64,000 nt of DNA. Origin: Paenibacillus puerhi (GTDB taxonomy: Bacteria; Bacillota; Bacilli; Paenibacillales; NBRC-103111). Both the position numbers and the translations under genes were made by a program. The notes beneath the pieces are model-generated. The model made no database searches. It saw only the letters and a list, made by a program, of their open reading frames with translations, and had not been told where the DNA came from. The stretch spans positions 1 through 64,000 of the forward strand of contig NZ_WUWM01000028.1 in NCBI RefSeq assembly GCF_009846885.1, in the 5' to 3' direction. Every line of letters begins with the position of its first letter. The stretch's first letter is position 1. Positions 55,243-64,000 of this stretch are shown one piece after another.

Positions 55243-56118
55243 ATGAGAAACGTTAAGGTAGCTGCAACCCAAATGAGCTGTTCCACCGATATCGAGGACA
55301 ATATCCGCAAAGCCGAAGCCCTTGTACGCGAGGCCGCGGCAAAAGGCGCTCAGATCATCCTGATCCAGGAGCTATTCGAGACGCCATACTTCTGCCAGAA
55401 GGAAAAATCGGACTACTACCGGTATGCTTCTGAAGTGGAAACCAACAAGGCGGTAAACCATTTCCGGGCAATCGCCAAGGAGCTGAAGGTGGTACTGCCG
55501 ATCAGCTTCTATGAGAAAAAGAACTATGCCCGCTATAATTCGCTTGCCGTGATCGATGCGGACGGCGAGGTGCTCGGCGTCTACCGCAAAAGCCATATTC
55601 CCGACGGTCCCGGCTATGAGGAGAAATTTTACTTCAATCCCGGCGACACCGGGTTCAAGGTATGGAACACGCGGTACGCCAAGATCGGCGTAGGCGTCTG
55701 CTGGGACCAGTGGTACCCGGAAGCCGCCCGCTGCATGGCCCTGATGGGCGCAGAGCTGCTGTTTTATCCGACCGCGATCGGTTCCGAGCCTCAAGACGGC
55801 TCGATCGACTCGAAGGATCATTGGCAGATGTGCATGCTCGGCCACGCCGCAGCCAATCTGATGCCGGTGATCGCCTCCAACCGGATCGGCCGCGAAGAGG
55901 ACGAGGAGTCGAGCATCGATTTCTACGGCTCGTCCTTCATCGCAGGACCGCAGGGCAATAAAGTGGCCGAAGCCGGCCGCACCGAGGAAGCCGTACTGGT
56001 CGCCGAGTTCGACCTCGACCAGCTGGAGGTGCAGCGGATCGAGTGGGGCGTCTTCCGTGACCGCCGCCCCGAGCTGTATAAAGCCATCGCCACTTACGAT
56101 GGCGATCAAGTGCTGTAA
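55243..56118 (+). CDS. aguB: N-carbamoylputrescine amidase AguB
   Basis: A 291-residue nitrilase-superfamily amidase with the Glu-Lys-Cys triad: Glu in ILIQELFETPYFCQ (near residue 45), Lys in YRKSHIPDGPGY and Cys in GVGVCWDQWYPEAAR (near 147). The LFETPYFCQ and FYPTAIGSEP stretches mark the N-carbamoylputrescine amidase type. It hydrolyses N-carbamoylputrescine to putrescine, CO2 and ammonia, the step after AguA. The start at 55243 follows GAGGTG. A strong terminator closes the aguA-aguB operon. Confidence 0.95.
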   Translation: MRNVKVAATQMSCSTDIEDNIRKAEALVREAAAKGAQIILIQELFETPYFCQKEKSDYYRYASEVETNKAVNHFRAIAKELKVVLPISFYEKKNYARYNSLAVIDADGEVLGVYRKSHIPDGPGYEEKFYFNPGDTGFKVWNTRYAKIGVGVCWDQWYPEAARCMALMGAELLFYPTAIGSEPQDGSIDSKDHWQMCMLGHAAANLMPVIASNRIGREEDEESSIDFYGSSFIAGPQGNKVAEAGRTEEAVLVAEFDLDQLEVQRIEWGVFRDRRPELYKAIATYDGDQVL

Positions 56119-56130
56119 TCCCGTATATGT

Positions 56131-56164
56131 AGACAGTCCTTCAACCTGGAGGGCTGTCTTTTTT
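56131..56164 (+). terminator. Terminator of aguA-aguB
   Basis: AGACAGTCCT (56131-56140) pairs with AGGGCTGTCT with one G-T pair and is followed by six Ts. Confidence 0.9.
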
Positions 56165-56380
56165 GTATAGCCATCCGCATAAATAGGCATTCATCCCGCT
56201 CACATATCCCCGTCCCGCTTGAATATATTTAGTAACAAGCACTCTTTTTGGAGCTCTGACGCGCAGGGCAGACAAGGACGAGTAAGCGATGGCCCGCTCG
56301 CAGCCCGCCTCTCCAGCTCACTCAAACAACCGGCCGGCATAGCCGTTAAGCTGCGCATAACTGCCAGGAGGTGTCCCGCA

Positions 56381-57541
56381 ATGGTGAAACCATTATTTAC
56401 CGTATCCCGCGAGGATTGGTCGCTGCACCGCAAAGGCTACCAAGATCAAACGCGGCACCAGCAAAAGGTACGCGAAGCCATCAAACAAAACCTGCCCGAC
56501 CTCGTCACCGATGAAAGCATCGTCATGTCCGATGGCAAGCAAATCGTCAAGGTGCCGATCCGCAGCCTGGACGAATACCGTCTACGTTATAACTACAATA
56601 AGAGCAAGCACGTCGGACAGGGGGACGGCGATAGCCAAGTAGGTGATGTGCTTGGCGTTGATCCGCAGGCCGCTGCCGGTCCCGGCAAGGGCGAGGGAGC
56701 CGGCGATCAGCCGGGCGAGGATTATTACGATGCCGAGGTTCAGATGGAAGAGCTGCAAACGATGCTGTTCGAGGAGCTTGAGCTGCCGAATCTGGAGCAG
56801 AAAGAAAAGGATCAAGTGATGAGCAAGGAGATTATTTTCAACGATGTTCGGAAGAAAGGCATCATGTCCAATATCGACAAGAAGCGTACGATTCTGGAAA
56901 ATTTGCGCCGGAACTCGCGCGAAGGCGATCCCGGCATTCATGGTATCAGCCCCGACGACCTGCGCTTTCGCACCTGGGAAGAGATCATTACCCCTCAGTC
57001 GAATGCACTGATACTCGCGATGATGGATACGTCCGGCAGTATGGGATCGTTCGAGAAGTATATCGCCCGCAGCTTCTTCTTCTGGATGACCCGCTTCCTG
57101 CGATCGAAATACGAGCATGTGGACCTTGTGTTCATCGCTCACCATACCGAAGCGAAGATCGTGACGGAGGAGGAGTTTTTCACCAAGGGCGAGAGCGGCG
57201 GTACGATCTGCTCCTCCGCTTATCAGCTTGCTCTGGATCTGATCGATCGAAAATATCCGTCTTCGCGGTACAATATATACCCGTTCCATTTCTCGGACGG
57301 CGACAATTTAACCTCGGACAACGAGCGGTGCGTGAAGCTGATTGGCGAGCTGATCAAGCGCAGCAACTTGTTCGGCTACGGAGAAGTGAACCAATACAAC
57401 CGCAGCAGCACCTTGATGTCCGCTTACCGCAACCTGCAGGACCCGAAGTTCGTCCACTATGTCATCCGCGAGAAGGGCGAGGTCTATAAGGCGCTGCGGA
57501 CATTTTTCCCCAAGCAGGCTGAAGGAGGAATGGCCCGATGA
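56381..57541 (+). CDS. yhbH: Sporulation protein YhbH (DUF444)
   Basis: A 386-residue protein matching YhbH: a charged N-terminal region with Gly-rich linker (about 85-115), then a von Willebrand A-like domain with a MIDAS-type [12 protein letters not shown] (near 215) and [11 protein letters not shown]. In Bacillus subtilis yhbH is a sigma-E gene of the mother cell beside prkA; the molecular function is not known. It overlaps spoVR by four bases. The start at 56381 follows CAGGAGGTG. prkA, the usual third partner (prkA-yhbH-spoVR in many bacteria), is not upstream: aguB is there instead. Confidence 0.93.
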   Translation: MVKPLFTVSREDWSLHRKGYQDQTRHQQKVREAIKQNLPDLVTDESIVMSDGKQIVKVPIRSLDEYRLRYNYNKSKHVGQGDGDSQVGDVLGVDPQAAAGPGKGEGAGDQPGEDYYDAEVQMEELQTMLFEELELPNLEQKEKDQVMSKEIIFNDVRKKGIMSNIDKKRTILENLRRNSREGDPGIHGISPDDLRFRTWEEIITPQSNALILAMMDTSGSMGSFEKYIARSFFFWMTRFLRSKYEHVDLVFIAHHTEAKIVTEEEFFTKGESGGTICSSAYQLALDLIDRKYPSSRYNIYPFHFSDGDNLTSDNERCVKLIGELIKRSNLFGYGEVNQYNRSSTLMSAYRNLQDPKFVHYVIREKGEVYKALRTFFPKQAEGGMAR

Positions 57542-58971
57542 CCCCGGACGAAATGAGCAAGCTCGAATACGCCATCGATGAAATTACGGAAGTCGCATCC
57601 GGCTTCGGACTTGATTTCTATCCGATGCGCTATGAAATATGTCCCGCCGATATTATTTATACCTTCGGCGCTTACGGAATGCCGACCCGGTACAGTCATT
57701 GGTCTTTCGGCAAAAATTTCCACCGAATGAAGATGCAATATGATTTTGGCCTCAGCAAAATATATGAGCTTGTCATTAACTCGGACCCTTGCTATGCGTT
57801 CCTGCTCGACGGCAACTCGCTGATTCAGAACAAGCTGATCGTCGCTCACGTGCTGGCCCACTGCGATTTTTTCAAAAACAATGCGCGTTTCTCCAAAACG
57901 AACCGCAATATGGTCGAGAGCATGTCTGCCACAGCCGAACGGATCAGGCAGTATGAGATGGAATTCGGCGCACAAGAGGTCGAGCAGTTCATCGATGCGA
58001 TATTGACGATCCAGGAGCATGTGGACCCGATTATTTCCAAGCCCTACCGGCAAGGGAAAGAACGGCATGTGCCAGCCCGCGCCAGCCGTACAGACCGGAC
58101 CGAGCGTACATTCGGGTATGAGGATTTGTGGGATCTGGACAGGGCGAAGTCTCCTGAAGACAATCCCGATGCCGCGGAGCCGGAAACTCGTTTCCCCCCC
58201 AGTCCCGAGAAGGACCTGCTGCTGTTTATCGAGGAATATGCCCCCTATCTCAAGGAATGGCAGCGCGACATCCTGACCATGCTGCGCGACGAGATGCTGT
58301 ATTTCTGGCCGCAGCTCGAAACCAAAATCATGAACGAGGGCTGGGCTTCTTACTGGCATCAACGAATCCTGCGCGAGCTGGATCTCACGGAGGATGAGAC
58401 GATCGAGTACGCCAAGCTGAACTCATCGGTCGTCGTTCCGTCTCGTCATACGCTGAACCCTTACTACCTGGGGCTGAAAATTTTCGAGGATATCGAAAAA
58501 CGATGGGATAACCCGACCGCCGAGGAGCGCGAGCGCTTGGGGCGGGAGCCTGGACGCGGGCGCGCCAAAATGTTCGAGGTGCGCGAGTTCGACTCCGACC
58601 TATCCTTCCTGCGCAACTATATGACCAAGCAGCTATGCGATGAGCTCGATCTGTACGTGTTCGAGAAGAAAGGGCCGGAGTGGAAAATCACGGATAAATC
58701 ATGGGAGAGCATCCGAGACCAGCTCGTCTACTCCCGGGTAAATGGAGGCTTTCCGTATATCGTGGTTGTGGATGGAGACTTTAACCGGACCGGCGAGCTA
58801 TACCTCAAGCACAGCTATGAAGGCACCGAGCTGGATCTGAAATATGTGGAACGAACACTTCCCTATATTCACCAGCTCTGGGGCAAACCCGTCCACCTGG
58901 AGACCCGTATCGAGGATAAACCCGTTCTGTTCAGCTACGACGGGAAGAAGCATCAGCGGAAATTTTTATAA
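57538..58971 (+). CDS. spoVR: SpoVR family spore cortex protein
   Basis: A 477-residue protein that matches SpoVR along its length: [34 protein letters not shown] near the start, [11 protein letters not shown] in the middle, and [15 protein letters not shown] near 265. SpoVR is made in the mother cell and is needed for normal cortex formation. The overlap ATGA with yhbH shows coupling, so the two sporulation proteins are co-produced. No cysteine or membrane feature suggests a biochemical activity beyond what is known. Confidence 0.95.
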   Translation: MTPDEMSKLEYAIDEITEVASGFGLDFYPMRYEICPADIIYTFGAYGMPTRYSHWSFGKNFHRMKMQYDFGLSKIYELVINSDPCYAFLLDGNSLIQNKLIVAHVLAHCDFFKNNARFSKTNRNMVESMSATAERIRQYEMEFGAQEVEQFIDAILTIQEHVDPIISKPYRQGKERHVPARASRTDRTERTFGYEDLWDLDRAKSPEDNPDAAEPETRFPPSPEKDLLLFIEEYAPYLKEWQRDILTMLRDEMLYFWPQLETKIMNEGWASYWHQRILRELDLTEDETIEYAKLNSSVVVPSRHTLNPYYLGLKIFEDIEKRWDNPTAEERERLGREPGRGRAKMFEVREFDSDLSFLRNYMTKQLCDELDLYVFEKKGPEWKITDKSWESIRDQLVYSRVNGGFPYIVVVDGDFNRTGELYLKHSYEGTELDLKYVERTLPYIHQLWGKPVHLETRIEDKPVLFSYDGKKHQRKFL

Positions 58972-58995
58972 GTTTTCTCCTCCGCGAAAATGCCT

Positions 58996-59035
58996 AATAA
59001 CCGCCTGACTGGCTAGTTATAGCCGGGCGGTTATT
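58996..59035 (+). terminator. Hairpin after spoVR
   Basis: AATAACCGCC (58996-59005) pairs with GGCGGTTATT (59026-59035) with an inner GGCT/AGCC; there is no good T run. Confidence 0.55.
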
Positions 59036-59086
59036 AGTGCTTCTTCGGCCTGTCTCCCCTTGGCTCGGAGAGAGAACCCATAAATG

Positions 59087-59124
59087 CAAAAAACTGCCCT
59101 AACCCGAGGGGGTTAGGACAGTTT
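59087..59124 (-). terminator. Terminator of the cold-shock gene
   Basis: AAACTGCCCTAACCC (59091-59105) pairs with the following GGGTTAGGACAGTTT apart from one mismatch; on the minus strand Ts follow. Confidence 0.88.
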
Positions 59125-59137
59125 CAGTAAGCTAAGC

Positions 59138-59338
59138 TTACAGTTTTACAACGTTCTCAGCTTGTGGACCGCGGTTGCCTTGAACAACGTTGAACTCAAC
59201 GCGTTGGCCTTCGTCCAAAGTTTTGAAACCTTCGCCAGTGATCGCGCTGAAGTGAACGAATACATCGTTGCCGCCTTCAACTTCGATAAAACCGAAACCT
59301 TTTTCTGCGTTAAACCATTTTACTGTACCTGTTTGCAT
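59138..59338 (-). CDS. Cold-shock protein (CspA/CspB family)
   Basis: A 66-residue single cold-shock domain with RNP1 (KGFGFIE) and RNP2 (VFVHFSAI), full length for CspA/CspB proteins. It binds single-stranded RNA and DNA and keeps transcripts unfolded. The start at 59338 follows GGAGGAA; an upstream in-frame ATG lies inside that site. The leader is long and AT-rich (about 59339-59480), as in cold-shock genes where the leader itself is regulated, but I cannot identify the control element. Confidence 0.97.
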   Translation of the reverse strand: MQTGTVKWFNAEKGFGFIEVEGGNDVFVHFSAITGEGFKTLDEGQRVEFNVVQGNRGPQAENVVKL

Positions 59339-59614
59339 GGGAAATTCCTCCAAAAGTTTATTAACATGTTCTTTTTATTCCGCATATAGCAAATAAAAAA
59401 TTCACACATTGAAAAAGGTTCCATAGTACAAATGATAACCCTTTGCATTATGTGAATTCATTTTCTATTCGATACTTCTTTATATTAGCACATCCAAAAC
59501 CGAAATGCAACTCGCTTTCGCTTCCTTTTCAAATAATTTTTTCCTGGGGAGTTTACGGCACCGCTGCGGCCCGCTTTTCAGCGAGCCCAGACGGCAGGAC
59601 AGACTCTTCGGGAA

Positions 59615-60397
59615 TCATCCCGGCAATATCCAGGTATCTACCGCATACGCGATTCCGTCCTCATGCAGCGAACGCGTCACATGCCGCGCCACTCCTTTTA
59701 ACTCCTCGATCGCATTCCCCATCGCGATACCGGTCCCCACGGCGGCAAGCAGCTCCATATCGTTCAAGCCGTCTCCGAAAGCCGCAGCTTCCTCGGGAGC
59801 GATCGTCAGATGCTCCAGCAGCTTCTTCAATCCGATCGCTTTATTCATACCTCTGGGATTCAGGTCGACCGCCCATGGCCTCCATCTGTGGATATAGAAT
59901 TCCTCCGCATTCCCTCCGGTATAAAGTCCTTCCTGCAGCTCCTCGCAAAAGATGATGCTTTGATAGAACTCCGGCAATGCCTCCGTCCCGCCCGACAAAT
60001 CGAGCAGCCGAGGCTCCAGGAATCCGATCTCCTCCCGCGCCCGCAGGAAAAGCGGATCGTTCGCCCGGTTGGTATACATGAACTCGGACCCATACAGAAG
60101 AAGCGCATGGTTCGAGCGCTCGGCTTCTTGGAGCCATGCCACGACCTTCTCCTTCCCAAACGGCGTTCCGAACATGGTTTTGCCCTGATAACCGATATGA
60201 CTGCCATTGCAAGTAATCGCCCAATCCATGCCGAGCTCTTCGCGGAGCGAGGCTATCTCGTATTCGCTTCTTCCCGTGCACAGGACGGGAATCACTCCAC
60301 TTTCCTTCAATCGCTTGACGGCGCTGCGTGTAGAGGCGGGTAGATGATCCCGGTCTCTCAAGGTGCCGTCTACGTCGAAGGCTGCTAATTTGATCAT
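59615..60397 (-). CDS. HAD superfamily hydrolase, Cof/IIB type
   Basis: A 260-residue phosphatase with HAD motif I DVDGTL (Asp8 and Asp10), motif II in LCTGR, motif III lysine in GMNKAIGLK, and motif IV GDGLNDMEL. The C2B cap gives it the Cof-type fold, which commonly acts on sugar phosphates or nucleotides such as FMN or pyridoxal phosphate; substrate unknown. A GAAGGAG site precedes ATG. It is transcribed alone and no terminator is obvious downstream. Confidence 0.9.
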   Translation of the reverse strand: MIKLAAFDVDGTLRDRDHLPASTRSAVKRLKESGVIPVLCTGRSEYEIASLREELGMDWAITCNGSHIGYQGKTMFGTPFGKEKVVAWLQEAERSNHALLLYGSEFMYTNRANDPLFLRAREEIGFLEPRLLDLSGGTEALPEFYQSIIFCEELQEGLYTGGNAEEFYIHRWRPWAVDLNPRGMNKAIGLKKLLEHLTIAPEEAAAFGDGLNDMELLAAVGTGIAMGNAIEELKGVARHVTRSLHEDGIAYAVDTWILPG

Positions 60398-60599
60398 GCT
60401 TCTCCTTCACTCCATTCCATCATCTATGAATGATTATAGCAGAATCGAGTTCTGAATGAGAGCTTGGGTTTGCCGCGGCGGAAAAGCGATTAATTTTTTC
60501 CTGTTTTTCACAGTCAGCTCAAAGGGATTTGCCGCTCACCGGCGAACTATCCATGCATAGGGATTGCCCTATGTACGTCAAGCTCAAGGGAGTCATTAA

Positions 60600-62381
60600 A
60601 TGAATCCGTACCTATCCCGCACTTCCAACCTGTCGCTGGCTGCATGCTCTTATGTCCTAGCGGCGGCTTCCGTTCGAAAGCCACTGCTGAGCTATTGCGT
60701 TCCAAGCCGGAGGCGATCAGGCTCAACCCTCCTGGGAGCCGCCTTGTTCACCCTGTCGGATCCGGGCGTAACGGCAGCCGCATCTGAAAGCGCAGCCTTC
60801 CCTTCTTTGCAGCGGTGGTCCTTTTCCATGACTCCGGCCATGCTGGCTATTGGGATAGGAATGCTCATCGCAGTTATATTCGGCTTGACCCTGTTGTTCG
60901 TAATGATCGGCAGGCAGCTGCGGACCAGTCAAAGCCAACACCAGTCTCTCTTCGAGCAAAATCCCGATATGATGTTCTCCGTCAATACGGAGGGTGTCAT
61001 TCTGAATACGAACTTTTCGGTGCTCCAAACCATTGGGTACAGCAAGAGCTCCTCTGTCGGTCGATCCTTCTTTCCTATTGTCGAGCATCGGGACCGCGAG
61101 CTTTTCCATTCATTTTTTCAGAAAAGCGTGGAGGGGAATAGCTGCGAATTCGTCATTCGGCTGCTTCACGCAGACGGTTCGGTCCGCGATGTGTTCATCC
61201 GTACCGTCCCCATGGCAGACGAAGGTATTGCGCAGGGCGTGTATATCATCGGGCGGGATATTACCGAAACCAAGGCGAACCGGGAAACCTTCGAAAGGCT
61301 CAGCCGAACGCACTCCCTTATCCTCGACAGCATCAATGAGGGAGTATACGGTATCGACGCCAAGGGGGGAACTGTATTCTGGAATGCGGCGGCTGAGCGA
61401 ATGACCGGCTTTTCGCGAAGTGAGGTGGCGACCCTGAGCATCCACCAGCTTTTTCACCACACCAAGCCAGACGGCACTTCCTATCCCGAAGAGGATTGTC
61501 CGATTATGCGTTCCATTCGAGATGAGACGCCGGTCCATATCCATGATGAGCTTCTGTGGCGAAAAGACGGCACTTCGTTCCCTGCCGAGTACCATGTTTT
61601 TCCTATGCGTTATGAGAATATGCAGCTTGGCGCGGTCCTTACCTTCATCGACATTACCGAACGCAAGCGAACGGAGGAGCTTATGCTTACCTCAGAGAAG
61701 CTTTCCGTAGCCGGGCAGTTGGCGGCCGGTATCGCCCATGAAATCCGCAATCCGCTGACCGCCATCAAAGGATTTCTCCAATTGATGAATTCAGGCGTAG
61801 CCAAAAAAAGCTACATGGACGTCATTTTCTCCGAAATGGACCGAATCGAGCTCATTATCAACGAACTGCTCATATTGGCCAAGCCGCAACCGTCTAAGCG
61901 TGAGGAAAAGCCGATTAGCCCGCTGCTCAATCATGTGATCACCCTGCTGGAGAGCCAAGCGAATATTCACAATATTCAGCTGGTCAAGGAATACGAAGAG
62001 CCGGGACCTCTCATACTTTGCGATGAGAACCAGCTGAAGCAGGTTTTTATCAATATGATCAAAAACTCCATCGAGTCCATGACGGACGGAGGCAGTATCA
62101 CCATCCGTATAAAAACTCAGAAGCCGAGTGGCTTCTCCGTCGAGATCGAGGACCAGGGCTGCGGCATTCCCCGCGATCGCCTCAGCCGGATCGGCGAACC
62201 CTTCTACTCCACGAAGGAGAAAGGAACTGGATTGGGGCTGATGGTCAGTAAAAAAATAGTGGAAGACCATGGAGGCAGTCTAGACATATCGAGCGAGGTC
62301 CATGTGGGGACCCGAATAGAGGTATCGTTTCCCGGATCGGGGCTTTCCGGACAGCCCAAGGAGCCGGACGCCCTCGTCTAG
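60600..62381 (+). CDS. Membrane PAS sensor histidine kinase (sporulation-kinase type)
   Basis: The protein has 593 residues. A first region of about 75 residues with a weak hydrophobic stretch leads to one membrane segment (about 79-103), two PAS domains (about 115-230 and 235-355), HisKA with GIAHEIRNPLTAIKGFLQLM (phospho-acceptor His near 378) and a HATPase with NMIKNSIESM, DQGCGIP and GTGLGLMVSKKIV. It resembles the kinases that feed the sporulation phosphorelay. No response regulator is adjacent. The start at 60600 follows CAAGGGAG; an ATG at residue 77 just before the membrane segment is less likely. Confidence 0.88.
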   Translation: MNPYLSRTSNLSLAACSYVLAAASVRKPLLSYCVPSRRRSGSTLLGAALFTLSDPGVTAAASESAAFPSLQRWSFSMTPAMLAIGIGMLIAVIFGLTLLFVMIGRQLRTSQSQHQSLFEQNPDMMFSVNTEGVILNTNFSVLQTIGYSKSSSVGRSFFPIVEHRDRELFHSFFQKSVEGNSCEFVIRLLHADGSVRDVFIRTVPMADEGIAQGVYIIGRDITETKANRETFERLSRTHSLILDSINEGVYGIDAKGGTVFWNAAAERMTGFSRSEVATLSIHQLFHHTKPDGTSYPEEDCPIMRSIRDETPVHIHDELLWRKDGTSFPAEYHVFPMRYENMQLGAVLTFIDITERKRTEELMLTSEKLSVAGQLAAGIAHEIRNPLTAIKGFLQLMNSGVAKKSYMDVIFSEMDRIELIINELLILAKPQPSKREEKPISPLLNHVITLLESQANIHNIQLVKEYEEPGPLILCDENQLKQVFINMIKNSIESMTDGGSITIRIKTQKPSGFSVEIEDQGCGIPRDRLSRIGEPFYSTKEKGTGLGLMVSKKIVEDHGGSLDISSEVHVGTRIEVSFPGSGLSGQPKEPDALV

Positions 62382-62457
62382 GCACCGGCTCTTGCTCTTG
62401 CGGCCTAAGCTGCGATAATTCGAACAATTTTTTTCTTAAGCAACCCGTTAATCCGAC

Positions 62458-63570
62458 TTACTGTTCCTTGAACCTCAGCAGCCTGTCGTCCGACTCGCCC
62501 GCCTTACCTCTTCCATCCGTGTTATTCGTGATGACATACACATATCCGTCCTTCACCCGCACATCTCGAAGCCGGCCCTGGTTCTGGAGCACTGCCGTCA
62601 TTCGATTATCCTGCGGGTTAAACCGGTATAGCGTCTCCCCTACCAAGGTAGCGACGAGAAACCCGTCCGTCTTATCCGCAGCGATCCCCGATGGCGCAAT
62701 CGCTCGGGGTCCGGAATGATAGAGCGGAGGCTCCGTCCCTTCCTTCCGCTCGTCTCCAATGACCAGCGGCCAGCCATAATTGGCTCCAGGTACGATGCGG
62801 TTCATCTCGTCATGCCCTCCCGGGGAGCCGGATGGTCCATGCTCCGAGCTGTACAGGCTTCCATCCCCGCTCCAGGCGATTCCCTGAGGATTGCGATGAC
62901 CGTACGAATAGACGTAGGAGCCCGGAATCGGGTTATCCTTCGGTACCGCTCCTTGCGGCGTCATCCGCAGGATTTTCCCCGCCAAGCTGCTCTTCTCCTG
63001 GGAAACGCTCTCATCCTGAGCGTCTCCCGTCGTGATATAAAGCTGCTTGTCCGGCCCCAGCGCCAACCGGCCTCCATTGTGAAAGCGCGATCCCGGAATG
63101 CGCTCAAGCAGCGCCTTAACCTCCTGCCATCCGCCCTCAGTCTCCTTCAGCAGCACGACCCGATTGAGCGTTTGTCCGCCTTCCTTATAGGTGTGATAGG
63201 CGTAGGCCTGCCCCGTGCTGGCAAAATCAGCGGCAAGAACAAAGCCAAGAAAGCCGCCCTCTCCCTCCTGATGAACAGGCTTTGTCAATGTTACCTGCTG
63301 ACGTTGAACCTTCCCTCCAGCAAGCTTCACGATGCCCCCCTGGCGCTCGCTGATGTAAATGAAATCTCCATGAAAGTCCATCGCCCACGGTGCGTTCAGC
63401 TTCTCTGCGATAGTCTCCAGCACGGCTTCAGTAGGAACGCTCGCCTCGGCTCCCCCCTTATGCCCGCTGCCGACGGTAGTCCCAGCAGACGGCGCCTTCG
63501 GCTCGAAGCAGCCGGTTAGGGTCGAGCCTGCCATAACCAATGCTACAAGCAGACCTGTGCTTTTAAGCAT
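62458..63570 (-). CDS. PQQ-dependent sugar dehydrogenase-family lipoprotein
   Basis: A 370-residue protein of the soluble aldose sugar dehydrogenase (YliI/GDH-B) family. A lipoprotein signal with LTGC near residue 21 anchors it outside the membrane. The six-blade propeller shows LNAPWAMDF, GEGGFLGFVLAADF, SRFHNGGRLALGPD, YGHRNPQGIAW (with the substrate His), SSEHGPSG and GANYGWP. Family enzymes oxidise sugars with PQQ, but Gram-positive bacteria usually lack PQQ biosynthesis, so cofactor and role are uncertain. GGAGGAGG precedes the start. Confidence 0.9.
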   Translation of the reverse strand: MLKSTGLLVALVMAGSTLTGCFEPKAPSAGTTVGSGHKGGAEASVPTEAVLETIAEKLNAPWAMDFHGDFIYISERQGGIVKLAGGKVQRQQVTLTKPVHQEGEGGFLGFVLAADFASTGQAYAYHTYKEGGQTLNRVVLLKETEGGWQEVKALLERIPGSRFHNGGRLALGPDKQLYITTGDAQDESVSQEKSSLAGKILRMTPQGAVPKDNPIPGSYVYSYGHRNPQGIAWSGDGSLYSSEHGPSGSPGGHDEMNRIVPGANYGWPLVIGDERKEGTEPPLYHSGPRAIAPSGIAADKTDGFLVATLVGETLYRFNPQDNRMTAVLQNQGRLRDVRVKDGYVYVITNNTDGRGKAGESDDRLLRFKEQ

Positions 63571-63738
63571 GATCCCCCTCCTCCTTGTGCGTTTCCTTAT
63601 CCCTTCTTTCTTTATTGTAGCATGGAATGATTAGGGAACGGAAAAGCGCATAGTTCCGCGCCGCCTTCCCGCTTTTTGTCATATTTCTCGGGAAATAATC
63701 GACGGGGAGAACATGTCGCCTACCTGACAAGAGCAACA

Positions 63739-63790
63739 AAAAAAGCCCGGAAAAGACTCTGCTTAACAAGTAAGCCGTCTTTTCCAGGCT
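63739..63790 (-). terminator. Terminator of the partial gene at the right edge
   Basis: AGCCCGGAAAAGAC (from 63744) pairs with GTCTTTTCCAGGCT (63777-63790) with one mismatch; on the minus strand seven Ts follow. Confidence 0.85.
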
Positions 63791-63823
63791 CTGCTTCTTT
63801 TAGAGGAAGCCGGCCTAGCTTAA

Positions 63824-64000
63824 CTAATCGAAACTGGATTCGCTTCCCGATGCCTGCAGCTGCTCCATAGCGGCATCGACCAAGCTGTCGAACAGCTCAT
63901 CGTCCTCCTCCAGCCGGGCTTCGACCGCATAGATCTCCTCTTCCGTGCCGGACTCCTTCGCAAAGCTCAGACTATAATTCCAGTCGCGCGAATTTTTACT
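63824..64000 (-). CDS. 3' part of an unidentified gene (partial)
   Basis: A frame enters from the right edge and ends in TAG at 63826-63824; 58 residues are visible. The protein is acidic and helical near its end (EEEIYAVEARLEEDD, then SLVDAAMEQL). I do not recognise it. The strong terminator at 63739-63790 immediately behind the stop argues for a real gene whose start lies beyond the window. Confidence 0.7.
   Translation of the reverse strand, partial: SKNSRDWNYSLSFAKESGTEEEIYAVEARLEEDDELFDSLVDAAMEQLQASGSESSFD

Overview
The window comes from an endospore-forming, low-to-mid GC Bacillota chromosome, most likely a Paenibacillus-type organism (Paenibacillaceae). The evidence is a set of sporulation genes (cotJABC, ytvI, sda, yhbH, spoVR and two sporulation-type sensor kinases), strong GGAGG ribosome sites, TTG/GTG starts, hairpin-plus-T-run terminators, a sufCDSUB cluster of Firmicutes type and protein sequences of Paenibacillus style. 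No rRNA, tRNA, CRISPR array, prophage or insertion sequence is visible. No gap between genes exceeds about 300 bases.

Layout. 1-7.5 kb, minus strand: a secreted polysaccharide deacetylase, cotJABC, a membrane-protein operon (CNNM/CBS protein, YtvI, YitT) and the radical-SAM protein YfkAB. 7.5-14 kb: two HD-GYP proteins flank a YunD-type nucleotidase with a small sulfite-oxidase-fold protein, and a molybdopterin pair (a MoaD-MoaE fusion plus a MoeB/ThiF adenylyltransferase). 14-20 kb: an NlpC/P60 lipoprotein, then an AT-richer carbohydrate patch (pectate lyase, AraC regulator, alpha-L-rhamnosidase) suited to pectin and rhamnogalacturonan. 20-26 kb: sufCDSUB behind a Fur/PerR-like operator. 26-29 kb: mtnK-mtnA methylthioribose salvage.

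29-33.6 kb holds the most interesting locus, a ComQXPA-like quorum-sensing system in an unusual order. comP, comA and comQ form one tight minus-strand operon. A 66-residue ORF with the features of a ComX pheromone precursor (penultimate Trp) is transcribed divergently, with the -10 elements of both directions overlapping. An uncharacterised gene and the sporulation checkpoint gene sda follow. 34.6-37.4 kb is an rpiR-nagB-nagA amino-sugar operon. 37.5-46.5 kb is mostly single genes: a YrvL-like membrane protein, a PilZ-like protein, a FadR-type regulator, a lysophospholipase-like hydrolase, YunC, a PAS-GGDEF-EAL protein, a DUF423 protein and a soluble sensor kinase. At 46.7 kb an Rpn-family nuclease has a LexA-type box abutting a near-consensus sigma-A promoter.

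47.7-52.6 kb is a glycolipid/envelope operon: two UgtP/YkoN-type glycosyltransferases around a deacetylase-YkoP fusion, then an MFS transporter. 52.8-64 kb carries a MIP18-type Fe-S factor, an SGNH hydrolase, aguA-aguB (agmatine to putrescine), yhbH-spoVR, a cold-shock protein, a HAD phosphatase, a PAS sensor kinase, a PQQ-type sugar dehydrogenase lipoprotein and the end of an unidentified gene. Several parts could feed one decision network (quorum sensing through ComP-ComA, sporulation through the kinases and Sda, c-di-GMP through HD-GYP/GGDEF-EAL/PilZ), but that link is inference from neighbourhood only.
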